Origin: Algoriphagus sp. AK58
Lineage (GTDB): Bacteria > Bacteroidota > Bacteroidia > Cytophagales > Cyclobacteriaceae
Length of the DNA stretch: 64,000 nt
Direction: 5' to 3'
NCBI RefSeq assembly: GCF_014324365.1
Contig: NZ_QEIG01000003.1
Coordinates: forward strand, 149,143 to 213,142
The notes below the pieces were generated by a model. It did not search any database, was not told where the DNA came from, and was given only the letters and a program-made list of their open reading frames with translations. This document shows positions 24,911-33,950 of the stretch, one piece after another. Positions within the stretch are counted from its first letter, which is position 1. Every line of letters begins with the position of its first letter. The translations under genes and the position numbers were made by a program.

Positions 24911-27124
24911 TTACAAATTCAACCAGTAATTCAACTTAAACACCAGCGAGCGCTGCTTGGGCATAAAGTCTCCTGGGAAATAGTTGTCCGTATAAACCAA
25001 GAAAAGATCAGATACTGGCGCATATCGCCATTGCAATCGGGTATTGATATTGAGGTTGTCGATCTGATTATTGTATTGGATAAAAGTCGTCCAGAAGAGG
25101 TTTTTGGTAAAGGTCAAATCGATTCGGGGCCCCACTAGTACTAAATCAGCATCGTTTTGAGGTTGGGGAAGACGGATACGGGCGTAGTTAAAGTTCATTG
25201 AAATATTGGCAAGGTATCCCAACCTCAACCCCATTTGGCTGATTACACGTTGGAAATTTCCGGTGTAGTACTGACCCGCTTCTGCATCCAATTCGATATT
25301 AAACACATTCCTTGGATTACTTTGGTACTCTATTCTCACTGTCTTGTTTGTGTAATCAGTTCCAGCCGGTAAAGGTTCTCCCCCTGTTCTCGTGGGATCA
25401 AAATCATTGAACAAATACACGTATCGGTTTCTCTGTGTCACGGTAAGCTGAGAAAGTGAATTGAATCGAATCAGATAACTAAGGTTGATGTCCCGGTCGG
25501 TCTGTCCAAGTGTTTCATTCCAATACCCTTCATATTCAAGTTTGGGTCCATGACGATTTATCAGCTTGGATTTAGGATAAAATAAATAAGACACATCAGG
25601 ATTTACCCTTTTGAAGTCCACCCGGGGAACAAATCCCACGGCAGGATTAAATTCCTTGCCTATATCCTGAACACTCACGCTCCAATTCCAATGAATATCA
25701 GTAAAGAGCATATATGCATTAAAGGAGTAGGGAGATTTCTTTTCCTCGTATTCAAAGGTTCGATGATAAAACATTTTACCCGTCCATTTACCATTGGCTG
25801 AGTTTAGGTTATAATCCACCCCGATCAGTCGATTGTAAGCGGTGGGATCAAAGAGTTGTTGAAATTCATCTACGGCCAGGGACTCCCTATCCACATAGAT
25901 AAAACCAACATTTGACCGGGTAAAGACTTTTTTCTGAACCGCCATTACCGTAAAGTTTTTCCCTACTATTCCGGCTTGATCGTCGGTGGCAGTTTGCATA
26001 TTCATAGCCCCGATTCTCCAGTTTTCTGTCACTTTTCCGCTAAGTCGGGCACCATAGATGATCTTACTCTGGATGTTCTGACCTGTGGCAGAGTCGATGT
26101 CAACGCCTATTCTTCGGGAGAAAAAAGGCCTGGAACGCATTTGTCCAAAACTGTCAAAGAGATCGGCATTTTCTAGGAAAAACTGTCTTCTTTCCGGGAA
26201 AAAGATCTCAAAACGATCCAAATTGGTGACCTGTTGGTCCACCTCCACTTGGGAAAAATCCGGATTAAAAGTCAAATCCAAATTTAAAGCCGGACCGATA
26301 CCGACCTTAGCATCTCCGCCAAAAGAAGGCGTCAGTTCTTCTTGAGTTCCTTCCAGAAAATTTTTTGAAGCTCTGGCAGCCGTATAGGGGATCAATGAAA
26401 TATTTGCTGAACTTTTTTTGAGAGGTTCTTCAAAAATCAGCTTCCTCAAAAATGCAGTAGAAATTATGGGAAGGTTTCTCGGTATCGGAGACCAAGTACT
26501 TCGCTCACCATAGTGGCTATCAATTCGATAAAAATTAACGTTCCAGTTCTGCGCTCCTTCATTAAATCGGATGGTTGAAAGAGGAATGATCAGTTCTGCC
26601 TGCCAGTGATTTTCAAATATTTTAGCTTGGGAATACCATTTATTGTCCCAAGCCAAACTCAAGTCTTCCGTTCGGGTACCTCCATTGGAAACCAATCCTT
26701 CTCTCTGTACTCCATAGGGATTGACGCCAAACTGGAATGCATTGGTTTTGTCATTGAAGGTATCCAGGACAAAAACAATCGCATCATTCTGTTCACCCCT
26801 AAAATCCCGCCTTAATGAAGTGGATACATACTTCCTGGGCCCGTTACTCTCCATCACCGCCGCGATGTAGAGATTATTTTCATCAAAAGCGATTTTAACG
26901 CGGGTTTTGACCTGAGAACTGGAAGTATCAGAAGGGAAGTATTGCCTGAAATCTCCATTCCATCCTTCTGCTTCTACCCAAATTGGCTCATCCAGGATCC
27001 CATCCAGCTGAATGGGCTCTTTGAGTTTAAATGCAAAGGCATTTTGTCCAGGTAAATTCTGTGCTTCAGCTTGAATGGCAAAGAACAATCCCGCCAGAAA
27101 AGCAAGTCCAAAGTTAATTTTCAT
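24911..27124 (-). CDS. DUF5916 outer-membrane protein with CBM9-like N-terminal domain
   Basis: 737 residues. Signal peptide MKINFGLAFLAGLFFAIQAEA cleaved before QNLPG. Residues about 30-220 form a carbohydrate-binding family 9-like domain (PIQLDGILDEPIWVEAEGW, NLYIAAVMES, DAIVFVLDTFNDKTNAFQF, WQAELIIPLSTIRFN). The rest is a DUF5916 beta-barrel with the marker FFPERRQFFLENADLFD and a C-terminal strand ending in LVFKLNYWLNL, suitable for BAM recognition. Substrate unknown; the family is abundant in Bacteroidota and is often near peptidases or receptors. Monocistronic. Confidence 0.88.
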   Translation of the reverse strand: MKINFGLAFLAGLFFAIQAEAQNLPGQNAFAFKLKEPIQLDGILDEPIWVEAEGWNGDFRQYFPSDTSSSQVKTRVKIAFDENNLYIAAVMESNGPRKYVSTSLRRDFRGEQNDAIVFVLDTFNDKTNAFQFGVNPYGVQREGLVSNGGTRTEDLSLAWDNKWYSQAKIFENHWQAELIIPLSTIRFNEGAQNWNVNFYRIDSHYGERSTWSPIPRNLPIISTAFLRKLIFEEPLKKSSANISLIPYTAARASKNFLEGTQEELTPSFGGDAKVGIGPALNLDLTFNPDFSQVEVDQQVTNLDRFEIFFPERRQFFLENADLFDSFGQMRSRPFFSRRIGVDIDSATGQNIQSKIIYGARLSGKVTENWRIGAMNMQTATDDQAGIVGKNFTVMAVQKKVFTRSNVGFIYVDRESLAVDEFQQLFDPTAYNRLIGVDYNLNSANGKWTGKMFYHRTFEYEEKKSPYSFNAYMLFTDIHWNWSVSVQDIGKEFNPAVGFVPRVDFKRVNPDVSYLFYPKSKLINRHGPKLEYEGYWNETLGQTDRDINLSYLIRFNSLSQLTVTQRNRYVYLFNDFDPTRTGGEPLPAGTDYTNKTVRIEYQSNPRNVFNIELDAEAGQYYTGNFQRVISQMGLRLGYLANISMNFNYARIRLPQPQNDADLVLVGPRIDLTFTKNLFWTTFIQYNNQIDNLNINTRLQWRYAPVSDLFLVYTDNYFPGDFMPKQRSLVFKLNYWLNL

Positions 27125-27210
27125 GTAAGGTCGGAGCTGTACAAAAGTAAGTTTGCAACATCTCCCAATCCAAGGAATTTTATCAATGGTAAAGAAGGAT
27201 TTCCAGTGGA

Positions 27211-27639
27211 TTATGAGGCACCGAAAGCAGTCAAGACCAAGTTTCTAGGTCCACCAAGATGCCTGAACTCACACAGGTAGATCCCCTGCCAAACCCCCAA
27301 GGCAAGCCGTCCTCCAGTAATCGGAATCTGAATACTTGTTCCGAAAAAAGCACTTTTGATATGGGCAGGCATATCGTCTGCTCCCTCGTAATTGTGGATA
27401 AAACGCGGGTAGGTTTCCGGGATCAATTCATTTACGAAAGTTTGGAAATCCTTCCTGACCGTTGGATCTGCGTTTTCATTGATACACAGTCCCGCAGAAG
27501 TATGCTGGATAAATACCTGTAAAAAACCGATTTGAATTTGCTTGATTTCAGGAATGGAACGCTCCACCTGATCTGTTATCAGGTGGTAGCCTTGCGGATA
27601 ACTCGGAAGTCTTACCTGCTTTTGGAAGAAAAGAGACAT
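27211..27639 (-). CDS. YjbQ family (UPF0047, secondary thiamine-phosphate synthase)
   Basis: 142 residues of the short trimeric UPF0047 fold: FIQHTSAGLCINENADPTVR (44-63), the His-rich FIHNYEGADDMPAHIKSAFFG (80-100), IPITGGRLALGVWQGIYLCEF and the end. The conserved His and Asp residues are in place. Family members have weak thiamine-phosphate synthase activity, but the physiological role is unproven. It is 3 nt downstream of the FAH-family gene on the same strand and about 1.2 kb from a thiamin riboswitch on the other strand; the proximity may be accidental. Confidence 0.88.
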   Translation of the reverse strand: MSLFFQKQVRLPSYPQGYHLITDQVERSIPEIKQIQIGFLQVFIQHTSAGLCINENADPTVRKDFQTFVNELIPETYPRFIHNYEGADDMPAHIKSAFFGTSIQIPITGGRLALGVWQGIYLCEFRHLGGPRNLVLTAFGAS

Positions 27640-27642
27640 GGT

Positions 27643-28488
27643 CTAAATCAATCCCACCTTATTTTCCAATGTCCCGATACCTTCAATCGTGATTTTCACT
27701 ACATCTCCTGCATGAAGGGTGAAATGATCAGGCACGATACCTGTTCCGGTCATCATGAGGCAGCCGATAGGAAAGGTATTTGCCCGGAAAAGCCAATCGG
27801 CAAGTTCCTGAGGTTTGCGTTTCATTTGAGCCAAGGTAGTTTCGCCTGAAGCTTCGGTTTTTCCATTTCTAAGAATTTCCAAACTGATTTTGGTGGAATC
27901 GTCCAGCATTTCTTCCTGAATCAAAATACAAGGTCCAACTGAGGCACAACCCTGATACACTTTGGCTTGGGGAAGATAGAGCGGGTTTTCTCCTTCAATG
28001 CTTCGACTGCTCATGTCATTGCCTACAGTGAATCCTTGTACTTTTCCTGATGGAGAAATCAACAGGGTAAGCTCCGGCTCAGGTACATCCCAAGAGGAAT
28101 CTTTTCGGATATTGACCGTTTCGCCCGGATTGGATACCCGGCTGGCTGTAGCTTTGAAGAAAAGCTCAGGTCGGTCTGCTACATAGACTTTGTCATAAAA
28201 ATCCGCCCCTCCAGCATCTTTGGATTCTTCCATGCGGGCAGTTCGGCTACGGTAGTAGGTCACTCCCGCAGCCCAAATTTCCTGATTGCCCATGGGTGCC
28301 AAAAGGCCCTCGGATTTGAGTTGCTCAGCTTCTTTTTCGGAAATTTTCTCCCAATGGGCAGCCTCTGATTTCAGTAATTGGGGCAAGTGTTCCCTCCCCA
28401 AGAGTTGATCCCAATCCAGTTCGGGACCCAGAAAAATCTCAGAATCAGTTTCCAAAAGCGTTCCGGCAATCAGTTTATATAGGCGCAT
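27643..28488 (-). CDS. Fumarylacetoacetate hydrolase family protein
   Basis: 281 residues. FAH-fold elements: IWAAGVTYYRSR (79-90), RPELFFKATASRVSNPGETV, EPELTLLISPSGKVQGFTVGNDMSSR, the metal-binding Glu pair within PEPELTL, and CLMMTGTGIVPDHFTLHAGDVVKI. Such enzymes cleave or decarboxylate acyl-pyruvates and 2-keto-3-deoxy sugar acids; C-terminal GT/GI motifs fit the 2-keto-3-deoxy-L-fuconate-like subgroup. Operon with YjbQ downstream (3 nt). Substrate not assignable. Confidence 0.88.
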   Translation of the reverse strand: MRLYKLIAGTLLETDSEIFLGPELDWDQLLGREHLPQLLKSEAAHWEKISEKEAEQLKSEGLLAPMGNQEIWAAGVTYYRSRTARMEESKDAGGADFYDKVYVADRPELFFKATASRVSNPGETVNIRKDSSWDVPEPELTLLISPSGKVQGFTVGNDMSSRSIEGENPLYLPQAKVYQGCASVGPCILIQEEMLDDSTKISLEILRNGKTEASGETTLAQMKRKPQELADWLFRANTFPIGCLMMTGTGIVPDHFTLHAGDVVKITIEGIGTLENKVGLI

Positions 28489-28547
28489 GCGGTTATGGGT
28501 TTGAGGTTAGGCCATGAATTTATGAAAAAGGGATTGAAGCAAAGGCC

Positions 28548-28577
28548 TTGGAAAAAAACTTTTCCCAATTACCTTTG
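28548..28577 (+). promoter_or_regulatory. Bacteroidota-type promoter of the TPP-controlled receptor
   Basis: TACCTTTG at 28570-28577 is an exact match to the -7 consensus TAnnTTTG, and a TTG at 28548-28550 sits at about the -33 distance. Transcription would then begin a few bases before the riboswitch aptamer, as expected for a leader RNA. Confidence 0.65.
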
Positions 28578-28587
28578 TCCTCAGATC

Positions 28588-28671
28588 ATAAGGGGTGCCT
28601 TAATACAACGGGCTGAGATCATACCCATACGACCTGATCCGGGTAATGCCGGCGAAGGGAAATGAGAAAGC
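28588..28671 (+). promoter_or_regulatory. TPP (thiamin pyrophosphate) riboswitch
   Basis: The thi-box core is readable in order: aaggggtgcc (28590-28599), ggctgagat (28611-28619), acccat, then acctgatccgggtaatgccg (28632-28651) and gcgaagggaaatgag (28652-28666). These segments fold into the conserved P2-P3 and P4-P5 arms with the CUGAGA pyrimidine-sensor loop. About 150 nt separate it from the receptor ATG at 28819. This platform contains a hairpin (28759-28779, gaaaacc with ggttttc) without a U run and a small ccc-gaaa-ggg hairpin next to the start. Control could be at translation initiation as well as elongation. Confidence 0.95.
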
Positions 28672-28818
28672 AAAGTAAAAGTCGAGTTAATAAGCCGAAG
28701 CGGTACCCTTCGTGCTTTGTCCAGATTTTATGCTTTGCATGCGGGTAAAACAATCACGGAAAACCTCCCCTGGGTTTTCTAATGTTTCACTCAAACACCC
28801 GAAAGGGAAGAAGTAATC

Positions 28819-31206
28819 ATGAAAAAAACAGTACTTGGCTTGATCCTGTATCTGGCCAGTTTGACCGCTTGGGCCCAAAACACCCTTAGCGGAAAAGTAG
28901 TGGATGCCAAAAGCAATTTGCCTTTGGTAGGTGCATCGGTGTGGTCCGAAACTGCCGGGAGAGGAACTGTTACCGATGAAAATGGACAATTTACACTCAA
29001 CAGATTGCCACAGGGAAATATTGAAATCCGGATTTCTTATCTCGGCTATGAGACCGAACGGTTTATGGTTTCGGTTCCTTTTGAGGGAGATTTGGAGGTT
29101 AAGTTAGAACCGAAAGACTTCCTGACCGAAGAATTCATAGTCTCTGCGACAAGAGCATCCGAAAATACCCCAACTACCTTCTCAGTGGTGGATAAATCGG
29201 AGATTGCCAAACGGAACTTGGGACAGGACATACCCATTTTGCTCAATTTTACGCCCTCCGTGGTCAGCCACTCAGATGCAGGAGCAGGAATAGGATACAC
29301 CGGCCTCAGAATCCGAGGAACTGATCAAACCAGAATCAACGCCACCATCAACGGGATTCCCCTTAATGACGCAGAATCTCATGGGGTATTCTGGGTAAAT
29401 ATGCCCGATTTTGCTTCCTCGGTCGAAAATGTCCAAATCCAGCGAGGTGTGGGAACCTCGACCAATGGGGCAGCCACTTTTGGTGCCAGCCTCAACTTCC
29501 AGACAGACACCCGACGTGACGAAGCCTATGCCGAATTGGATAATGGGTTTGGATCTTTCAATACCTGGAGGCATACGGTCAAGGCGGGAACCGGCCTGCT
29601 CAACAACCGTTTTGCAGTAGATGCCCGTCTGTCAAAAATCACCTCTGATGGGTATGTGGATCGGGCATTTTCTGACCTCAGCAGCTGGTTTGTATCTGGT
29701 GGATATTATGGAGAAAAAAGCGTGATCAAACTGGTCGCTTTCTCTGGAAAAGAACAAACCTACCAAAGCTGGTGGGGATTGCCCGAGGATAAACTGGGAA
29801 ATGACCGCACCTGGAACTACTACACCTACGACAATGAAACCGATAATTACCAGCAGGATCATTATCAGCTGATTTACACTGGAAAAGTTGGCAAAAATTG
29901 GAAAACCAATCTGGCGCTGCATTATACCTATGGAAGAGGATTTTATGAGCAGTTCCGGGAAAATGATCGGTTTTCTCGCTACAACTTACCCGATGTAATA
30001 GTCGGCGATGAGGTCATTTCCCGTTCGGACATCATTCGACGTCGCTGGCTGGACAATGATTTCTATGGGTTTGTGGGTTCGGCAAATTATGTGTCTACCG
30101 ACGGAAAATTAGACTTCATCATCGGTGGTGGTGCCAATCGCTACGATGGAGGACATTTTGGCGAAATCATCTGGGCGAGATTTGCCGGCAATACCAATAT
30201 CCGCGATCGATACTATGACAACAACGCCATAAAAGATGACCGGAATATCTACACCAAAGCCACCTATGAAATCAAGCCCGGCTTGAATCTATTTGGAGAC
30301 TTGCAGTTGAGAGGAATCAATTATTCTTTCTTTGGAGTAAACGATGATCTTCGAATTGTAGACGGACGTGCCGACTATACTTTCTTCAACCCCAAGTTTG
30401 GATTCTCCTACGAATCAGGAAATCAAACCTGGTATGCAAGCTATGCAGTGGCCAATCGGGAACCCACCCGATCGGATTTTACAGACAATCCAATTACTGA
30501 GGTACCTCGTCCTGAACGACTTAATAATGTGGAGGCAGGAGTAAGAGCAAAATCAGGGAATCTGAGCTACAATGCCAATTTCTATTTCATGGATTATAAG
30601 GATCAGTTGATTTTGACAGGACAAATCAATGATGTAGGTGCTTATATCCGGGAAAATGTAGCATCATCCTACAGGGCAGGGATCGAGCTTGATGGAGCCT
30701 ATCGCCTTTCATCTTCTTGGACTCTGGGCGGAAACATTGCGCTAAGTCAAAATAAAATCAGGGAATTCACGGAATATGTGGATGATTACAGTACCGAAGA
30801 ATTCCAGCAGGAAAGTTTCACCTATTCCAATACCGATATCGCTTTCTCTCCCAATGTGGTAGGAGCAGCAATTATCGAATTCAGGCCGATTAAACACTTG
30901 TCAGTCAACTGGCTCAGCAAATATGTGGGACAGCAATACTTGGACAATACCTCCAATGATGCGAGGTCTTTAGATACCTTCTTTACCAATGATCTGCGAA
31001 TCAGCTATTCGGCTACACCAAGGTTCTTTAAAGGGCTAGAGCTCAACCTACTGATCAACAACATTTTCAATGAAATGTACGAACCCAATGGCTACACCTT
31101 CAGCTATTTTGTGCCAGGAGGAAACGGTCGTGAACTGGTGACGGAAAACTTCTACTATCCACAGGCAGGAACCAATTTCTTGCTAGGACTACGGATGAAA
31201 TTTTAA
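28819..31206 (+). CDS. TonB-dependent outer-membrane receptor, thiamin-regulated
   Basis: 795 residues. Signal peptide MKKTVLGLILYLASLTAWAQ, then a CarboxypepD_reg-like beta-sandwich (NTLSGKVVDAKSNLPLVGAS to about residue 100), plug domain (about 110-225: PTTFSVVDKSEIAKRNLGQD, GLRIRGTDQTRINATINGIP) and a 22-strand barrel ending in AGTNFLLGLRMKF with a terminal Phe. The upstream TPP riboswitch makes thiamin, its phosphates or a precursor the probable cargo. In many Bacteroidota this receptor is followed by pnuT and a thiamin pyrophosphokinase gene; here it is alone and closed by a hairpin. Confidence 0.93.
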   Translation: MKKTVLGLILYLASLTAWAQNTLSGKVVDAKSNLPLVGASVWSETAGRGTVTDENGQFTLNRLPQGNIEIRISYLGYETERFMVSVPFEGDLEVKLEPKDFLTEEFIVSATRASENTPTTFSVVDKSEIAKRNLGQDIPILLNFTPSVVSHSDAGAGIGYTGLRIRGTDQTRINATINGIPLNDAESHGVFWVNMPDFASSVENVQIQRGVGTSTNGAATFGASLNFQTDTRRDEAYAELDNGFGSFNTWRHTVKAGTGLLNNRFAVDARLSKITSDGYVDRAFSDLSSWFVSGGYYGEKSVIKLVAFSGKEQTYQSWWGLPEDKLGNDRTWNYYTYDNETDNYQQDHYQLIYTGKVGKNWKTNLALHYTYGRGFYEQFRENDRFSRYNLPDVIVGDEVISRSDIIRRRWLDNDFYGFVGSANYVSTDGKLDFIIGGGANRYDGGHFGEIIWARFAGNTNIRDRYYDNNAIKDDRNIYTKATYEIKPGLNLFGDLQLRGINYSFFGVNDDLRIVDGRADYTFFNPKFGFSYESGNQTWYASYAVANREPTRSDFTDNPITEVPRPERLNNVEAGVRAKSGNLSYNANFYFMDYKDQLILTGQINDVGAYIRENVASSYRAGIELDGAYRLSSSWTLGGNIALSQNKIREFTEYVDDYSTEEFQQESFTYSNTDIAFSPNVVGAAIIEFRPIKHLSVNWLSKYVGQQYLDNTSNDARSLDTFFTNDLRISYSATPRFFKGLELNLLINNIFNEMYEPNGYTFSYFVPGGNGRELVTENFYYPQAGTNFLLGLRMKF

Positions 31207-31214
31207 CTAAAAAC

Positions 31215-31256
31215 AGCCACAGATGCGCAGATATAAAATTCTGTGAATCTGTGGCT
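31215..31256. terminator. Hairpin after the TonB receptor, repeat-related
   Basis: agccacagat (31215-31224) pairs with atctgtggct (31247-31256), followed by ttcttttc. Works as a terminator for the receptor and, on the other strand, near the end of the dipeptide epimerase gene. The arm and loop contain cacagatgcgcagat, a word also found in the repeat at 36905-36980. Confidence 0.65.
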
Positions 31257-31325
31257 TTCTTTTCAAGTTGTCCTGCTTTCGGAAAAGCAGGACTTTTTTT
31301 GTCCCACGATGGATCTGAAATAACG

Positions 31326-32336
31326 TTACACCAACTCCGCTCCAATTCCCGGCCCCTCGGGGAAAGTCACTTTTTCCGGAGTGATTGTCACCCCTCTTGC
31401 CGGATCTTTGGCCAACAGCATCGCACCATCCATATCCACATAGTCCAAGAGCGGAGAAATATGAGCGATGGCAGTGATTCCGACCGAGGATTCGGTCATG
31501 CAACCCACCATGGTTTTCATCCCGAGTGACTTGGCTTCATGAATCATGCGTAGTCCGGGAGTGATACCTCCTGCCTTGACTAGTTTCACATTGATCGCAT
31601 GGAACAGTCCATGGCATTTCTTCACGTCACTTTCTACAATACAGCTTTCATCTGCCATGACAGGGAGTTTGGAATACTTGAAGACTTCTTTCATTCCCTC
31701 CAGATCATCTTTTCCCAAAGGCTGCTCCATAAATTCCACACCCAGCTTCGCCAGATCCTCCGAATTACGGATGGCTTGCTCGGCTGTCCAAGCACAGTTG
31801 GCATCGATGCGAAAGACGGAATTGGTGTGCTTTCGGAGTTCTCGGACGATTTCTAGGTCATTGTCTGTTCCGAGCTTGATTTTGTAGATCGGCCAATCCA
31901 CCTCCTTCATCTTGGTGACCATTTTCTCCACGGTATCAATGCCGATGGTGAAATTAGTGGTCGGGATTTTCCGGGGGTCAAGGTTCAGGTACTCGTAGAG
32001 TTTTTTCCCCTGTTTCTTGGTGAAAAAATCCCACGCAGCCATGTCCAAGGCACATTGAGCAAAGGGATTATTTCGGAAAATCACTCTTCCTAATTCCCAA
32101 AGCTGTTCTGGATTTTCCCAGTTTCCGGATTCCACCACTGGGCGAAATTCTTCTAAGCAAGCACTCATGTTTTCGATGGTCATGCCGTAAAATGGATTGG
32201 TGGTCGACTCCCCCAATCCGTAAATTCCGTCTTCCTCCAGCTTGACAATCAGCGTGTCCTGTACATCCCGACTTTGGTGGGCGATGGTAAAGGTATGCTT
32301 GAGTGGAAGGTCATAAACCTGATAACTGAGCTTCAT
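31326..32336 (-). CDS. Dipeptide epimerase (L-Ala-D/L-Glu epimerase type), enolase superfamily
   Basis: 336 residues. Capping domain (1-120) then a modified TIM barrel with the muconate-lactonising subgroup residues: KIKLG (acid/base Lys pair, about 157-161), RIDAN (Asp ligand), FMEQP (Glu ligand), ADES (Asp ligand) and INVKLVKAGG with the second catalytic Lys. The DMD-type end (YVDMDGAMLLAKDPARGV) is typical of dipeptide epimerases. They invert L-Ala-D-Glu from murein peptide during recycling. Divergent from the M14 peptidase gene, which may also act on peptides. Confidence 0.9.
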   Translation of the reverse strand: MKLSYQVYDLPLKHTFTIAHQSRDVQDTLIVKLEEDGIYGLGESTTNPFYGMTIENMSACLEEFRPVVESGNWENPEQLWELGRVIFRNNPFAQCALDMAAWDFFTKKQGKKLYEYLNLDPRKIPTTNFTIGIDTVEKMVTKMKEVDWPIYKIKLGTDNDLEIVRELRKHTNSVFRIDANCAWTAEQAIRNSEDLAKLGVEFMEQPLGKDDLEGMKEVFKYSKLPVMADESCIVESDVKKCHGLFHAINVKLVKAGGITPGLRMIHEAKSLGMKTMVGCMTESSVGITAIAHISPLLDYVDMDGAMLLAKDPARGVTITPEKVTFPEGPGIGAELV

Positions 32337-32358
32337 GGCATGATTTTTTGTGCTTGAG

Positions 32359-32366
32359 CAAAAATA
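32359..32366 (-). promoter_or_regulatory. Candidate -7 element for dipeptide epimerase
   Basis: On the minus strand this reads TATTTTTG, an exact TAnnTTTG match, 22 bp before the epimerase start codon. No matching -33 TTG was found at the right distance, so the call is tentative. Confidence 0.4.
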
Positions 32367-32427
32367 CAGGTATTTATTTCACCCGAATGGCTAGTTTTAA
32401 AATCGATAGACTCCAAGACCTTATTCT

Positions 32428-33897
32428 ATGAAATCCGCTTTCCTTACACCGTTCCTTCTCTTTTTTTTAGTCCTCAGTTTCTACACTTCGGCACAGGTAG
32501 CCTATCAAAAAATGCCTGTGGAAAAGCTGGAAGCAGCTTATGAAAAATATAAGGAACCCGCCATCACTCACCGAAGATTCAAACACGCAGACCTTCAGCC
32601 CTTGATCCAAAAACATGGTGCGGATTTCAAATTGGAGGAATTAGGCAAATCCGTAGAGGGGCGAAGTATCACCTCGATGAAATGGGGACAAGGCGCCACC
32701 AAAGTCATGCTTTGGTCACAGATGCACGGCAATGAAAGTACGGCCACCATGGCGCTTTTTGACCTGTTCAATTTTCTTGAGGGAAAAAATGACGGATACG
32801 ACGAGCTAAGAACCCTGCTGAAAAATCAAATCAGCCTGAAATTCATCCCCATGATCAATCCCGACGGGGCGTATGCCTTCAAGCGCAGAAATGCCTTGGA
32901 TATCGATCTGAACCGGGATGCGATTTCCCAGATTTCTCCCGAGGCAGTGATTTTGAAAAAAGCCCGGGACGACTTTGAGCCAGAGTTTGGGTTCAACCTT
33001 CACGATCAGCAGATCTACTACAACGTGGTCAATACGCCCAAGCAGGCCACGATTTCCCTTTTGGCACCGGCGTATAACTATGAGACCGAGATCAACGAGG
33101 TGCGCGGTCGTGCCATGCAGACCATCGCGGGGATGAATGAATTATTGCAGGAATTGATCCCTGGGCAGGTCGGAAAGTACGACGATGCTTTTGAACCAAG
33201 AGCGTTTGGTGACAATATCCAAAAGTGGGGCACCAGTACCATCCTGATTGAGTCGGGAGGCTACCAAGGTGATCCTGAAAAGCAGTATATCCGCAAGATC
33301 AACTTCATGATCATCCTCAACGCCTTGCATCAGATCGCTACGCGAGGCTATGAGCAATACACCACCGAGCAGTATTTCGCTATTCCGGACAACGGTTTCC
33401 AGCTGATGGACTTGATCATCAACGAAATGCAGGTAAACGTGAAGGGAGAATGGTATCCCTTGGATATCGCCATTCGCAGACGTGAAACTGAAAATGCTGC
33501 CGGTTATTTCATGAGCGCATCGGTGGAAGATCTCGGTGATATGCAGATTTTCTTCGGTTTTGAGACCTTGGATGCCACAGGACTACAATACCTTGAGGGA
33601 AAAGTGTATTCCACCGCTTTTGAATCGGTTAAGGATATTTCGGAGGAAAAAGCTATCGAATTACTCCGTCAGGGTTTTATGGCGGTCAAGGTGAAAAACG
33701 GGGAAGCCAGACAAATGCACAGTCTGCCGATTTTGGTATTGAAAACCACCGAAAAATACTCGAGCGGGTGGATGACCGGTTCGGCTACCAATTTCTTTTT
33801 AGCTAAAGAAGGCAAACCGAGGTATGCGATCGTCAACGGCTATCTGATCGATTTGGAAAACCCTAAAAAGCAGGAAATCCGAAATCGGGTGTTTTGA
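32428..33897 (+). CDS. M14-family zinc carboxypeptidase, exported
   Basis: 489 residues. Signal peptide MKSAFLTPFLLFFLVLSFYTSA before QVAYQ. Zinc site: H100 and E103 in HGNES, and H192 in NLHDQ; NPDG (144-147), the substrate-binding RRNA and a catalytic Glu in ILIESGG near residue 272 complete the M14 pattern. A C-terminal domain of about 180 residues (VNVKGEWYPLDIAIRRR onward) is additional and unassigned. Acts in the periplasm or is secreted. Substrate unknown. Divergent from the dipeptide epimerase. Confidence 0.9.
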   Translation: MKSAFLTPFLLFFLVLSFYTSAQVAYQKMPVEKLEAAYEKYKEPAITHRRFKHADLQPLIQKHGADFKLEELGKSVEGRSITSMKWGQGATKVMLWSQMHGNESTATMALFDLFNFLEGKNDGYDELRTLLKNQISLKFIPMINPDGAYAFKRRNALDIDLNRDAISQISPEAVILKKARDDFEPEFGFNLHDQQIYYNVVNTPKQATISLLAPAYNYETEINEVRGRAMQTIAGMNELLQELIPGQVGKYDDAFEPRAFGDNIQKWGTSTILIESGGYQGDPEKQYIRKINFMIILNALHQIATRGYEQYTTEQYFAIPDNGFQLMDLIINEMQVNVKGEWYPLDIAIRRRETENAAGYFMSASVEDLGDMQIFFGFETLDATGLQYLEGKVYSTAFESVKDISEEKAIELLRQGFMAVKVKNGEARQMHSLPILVLKTTEKYSSGWMTGSATNFFLAKEGKPRYAIVNGYLIDLENPKKQEIRNRVF

Positions 33898-33901
33898 AAT
33901 G

Positions 33902-33919
33902 AGTAAATAATTATTTACT
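33902..33919. promoter_or_regulatory. 18-bp perfect palindrome upstream of hicAB (operator or terminator)
   Basis: agtaaataa and ttatttact form a perfect dyad, followed by ttttt. It lies 5 bp after the M14 stop and 31 bp before hicA. It could end the peptidase transcript or be the operator bound by the HTH domain of HicB; a TActTTTTTG-like -7 element overlaps its right arm, which favours autorepression. Confidence 0.5.
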
Positions 33920-33950
33920 TTTTGGAATCATTTTTTAATGAAACAAATTT

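Noticed and set aside
28759..28779. Hairpin in the TPP leader as an intrinsic terminator
   Set aside because: The 7-bp stem has no U tract, so I only note it as part of the expression platform.
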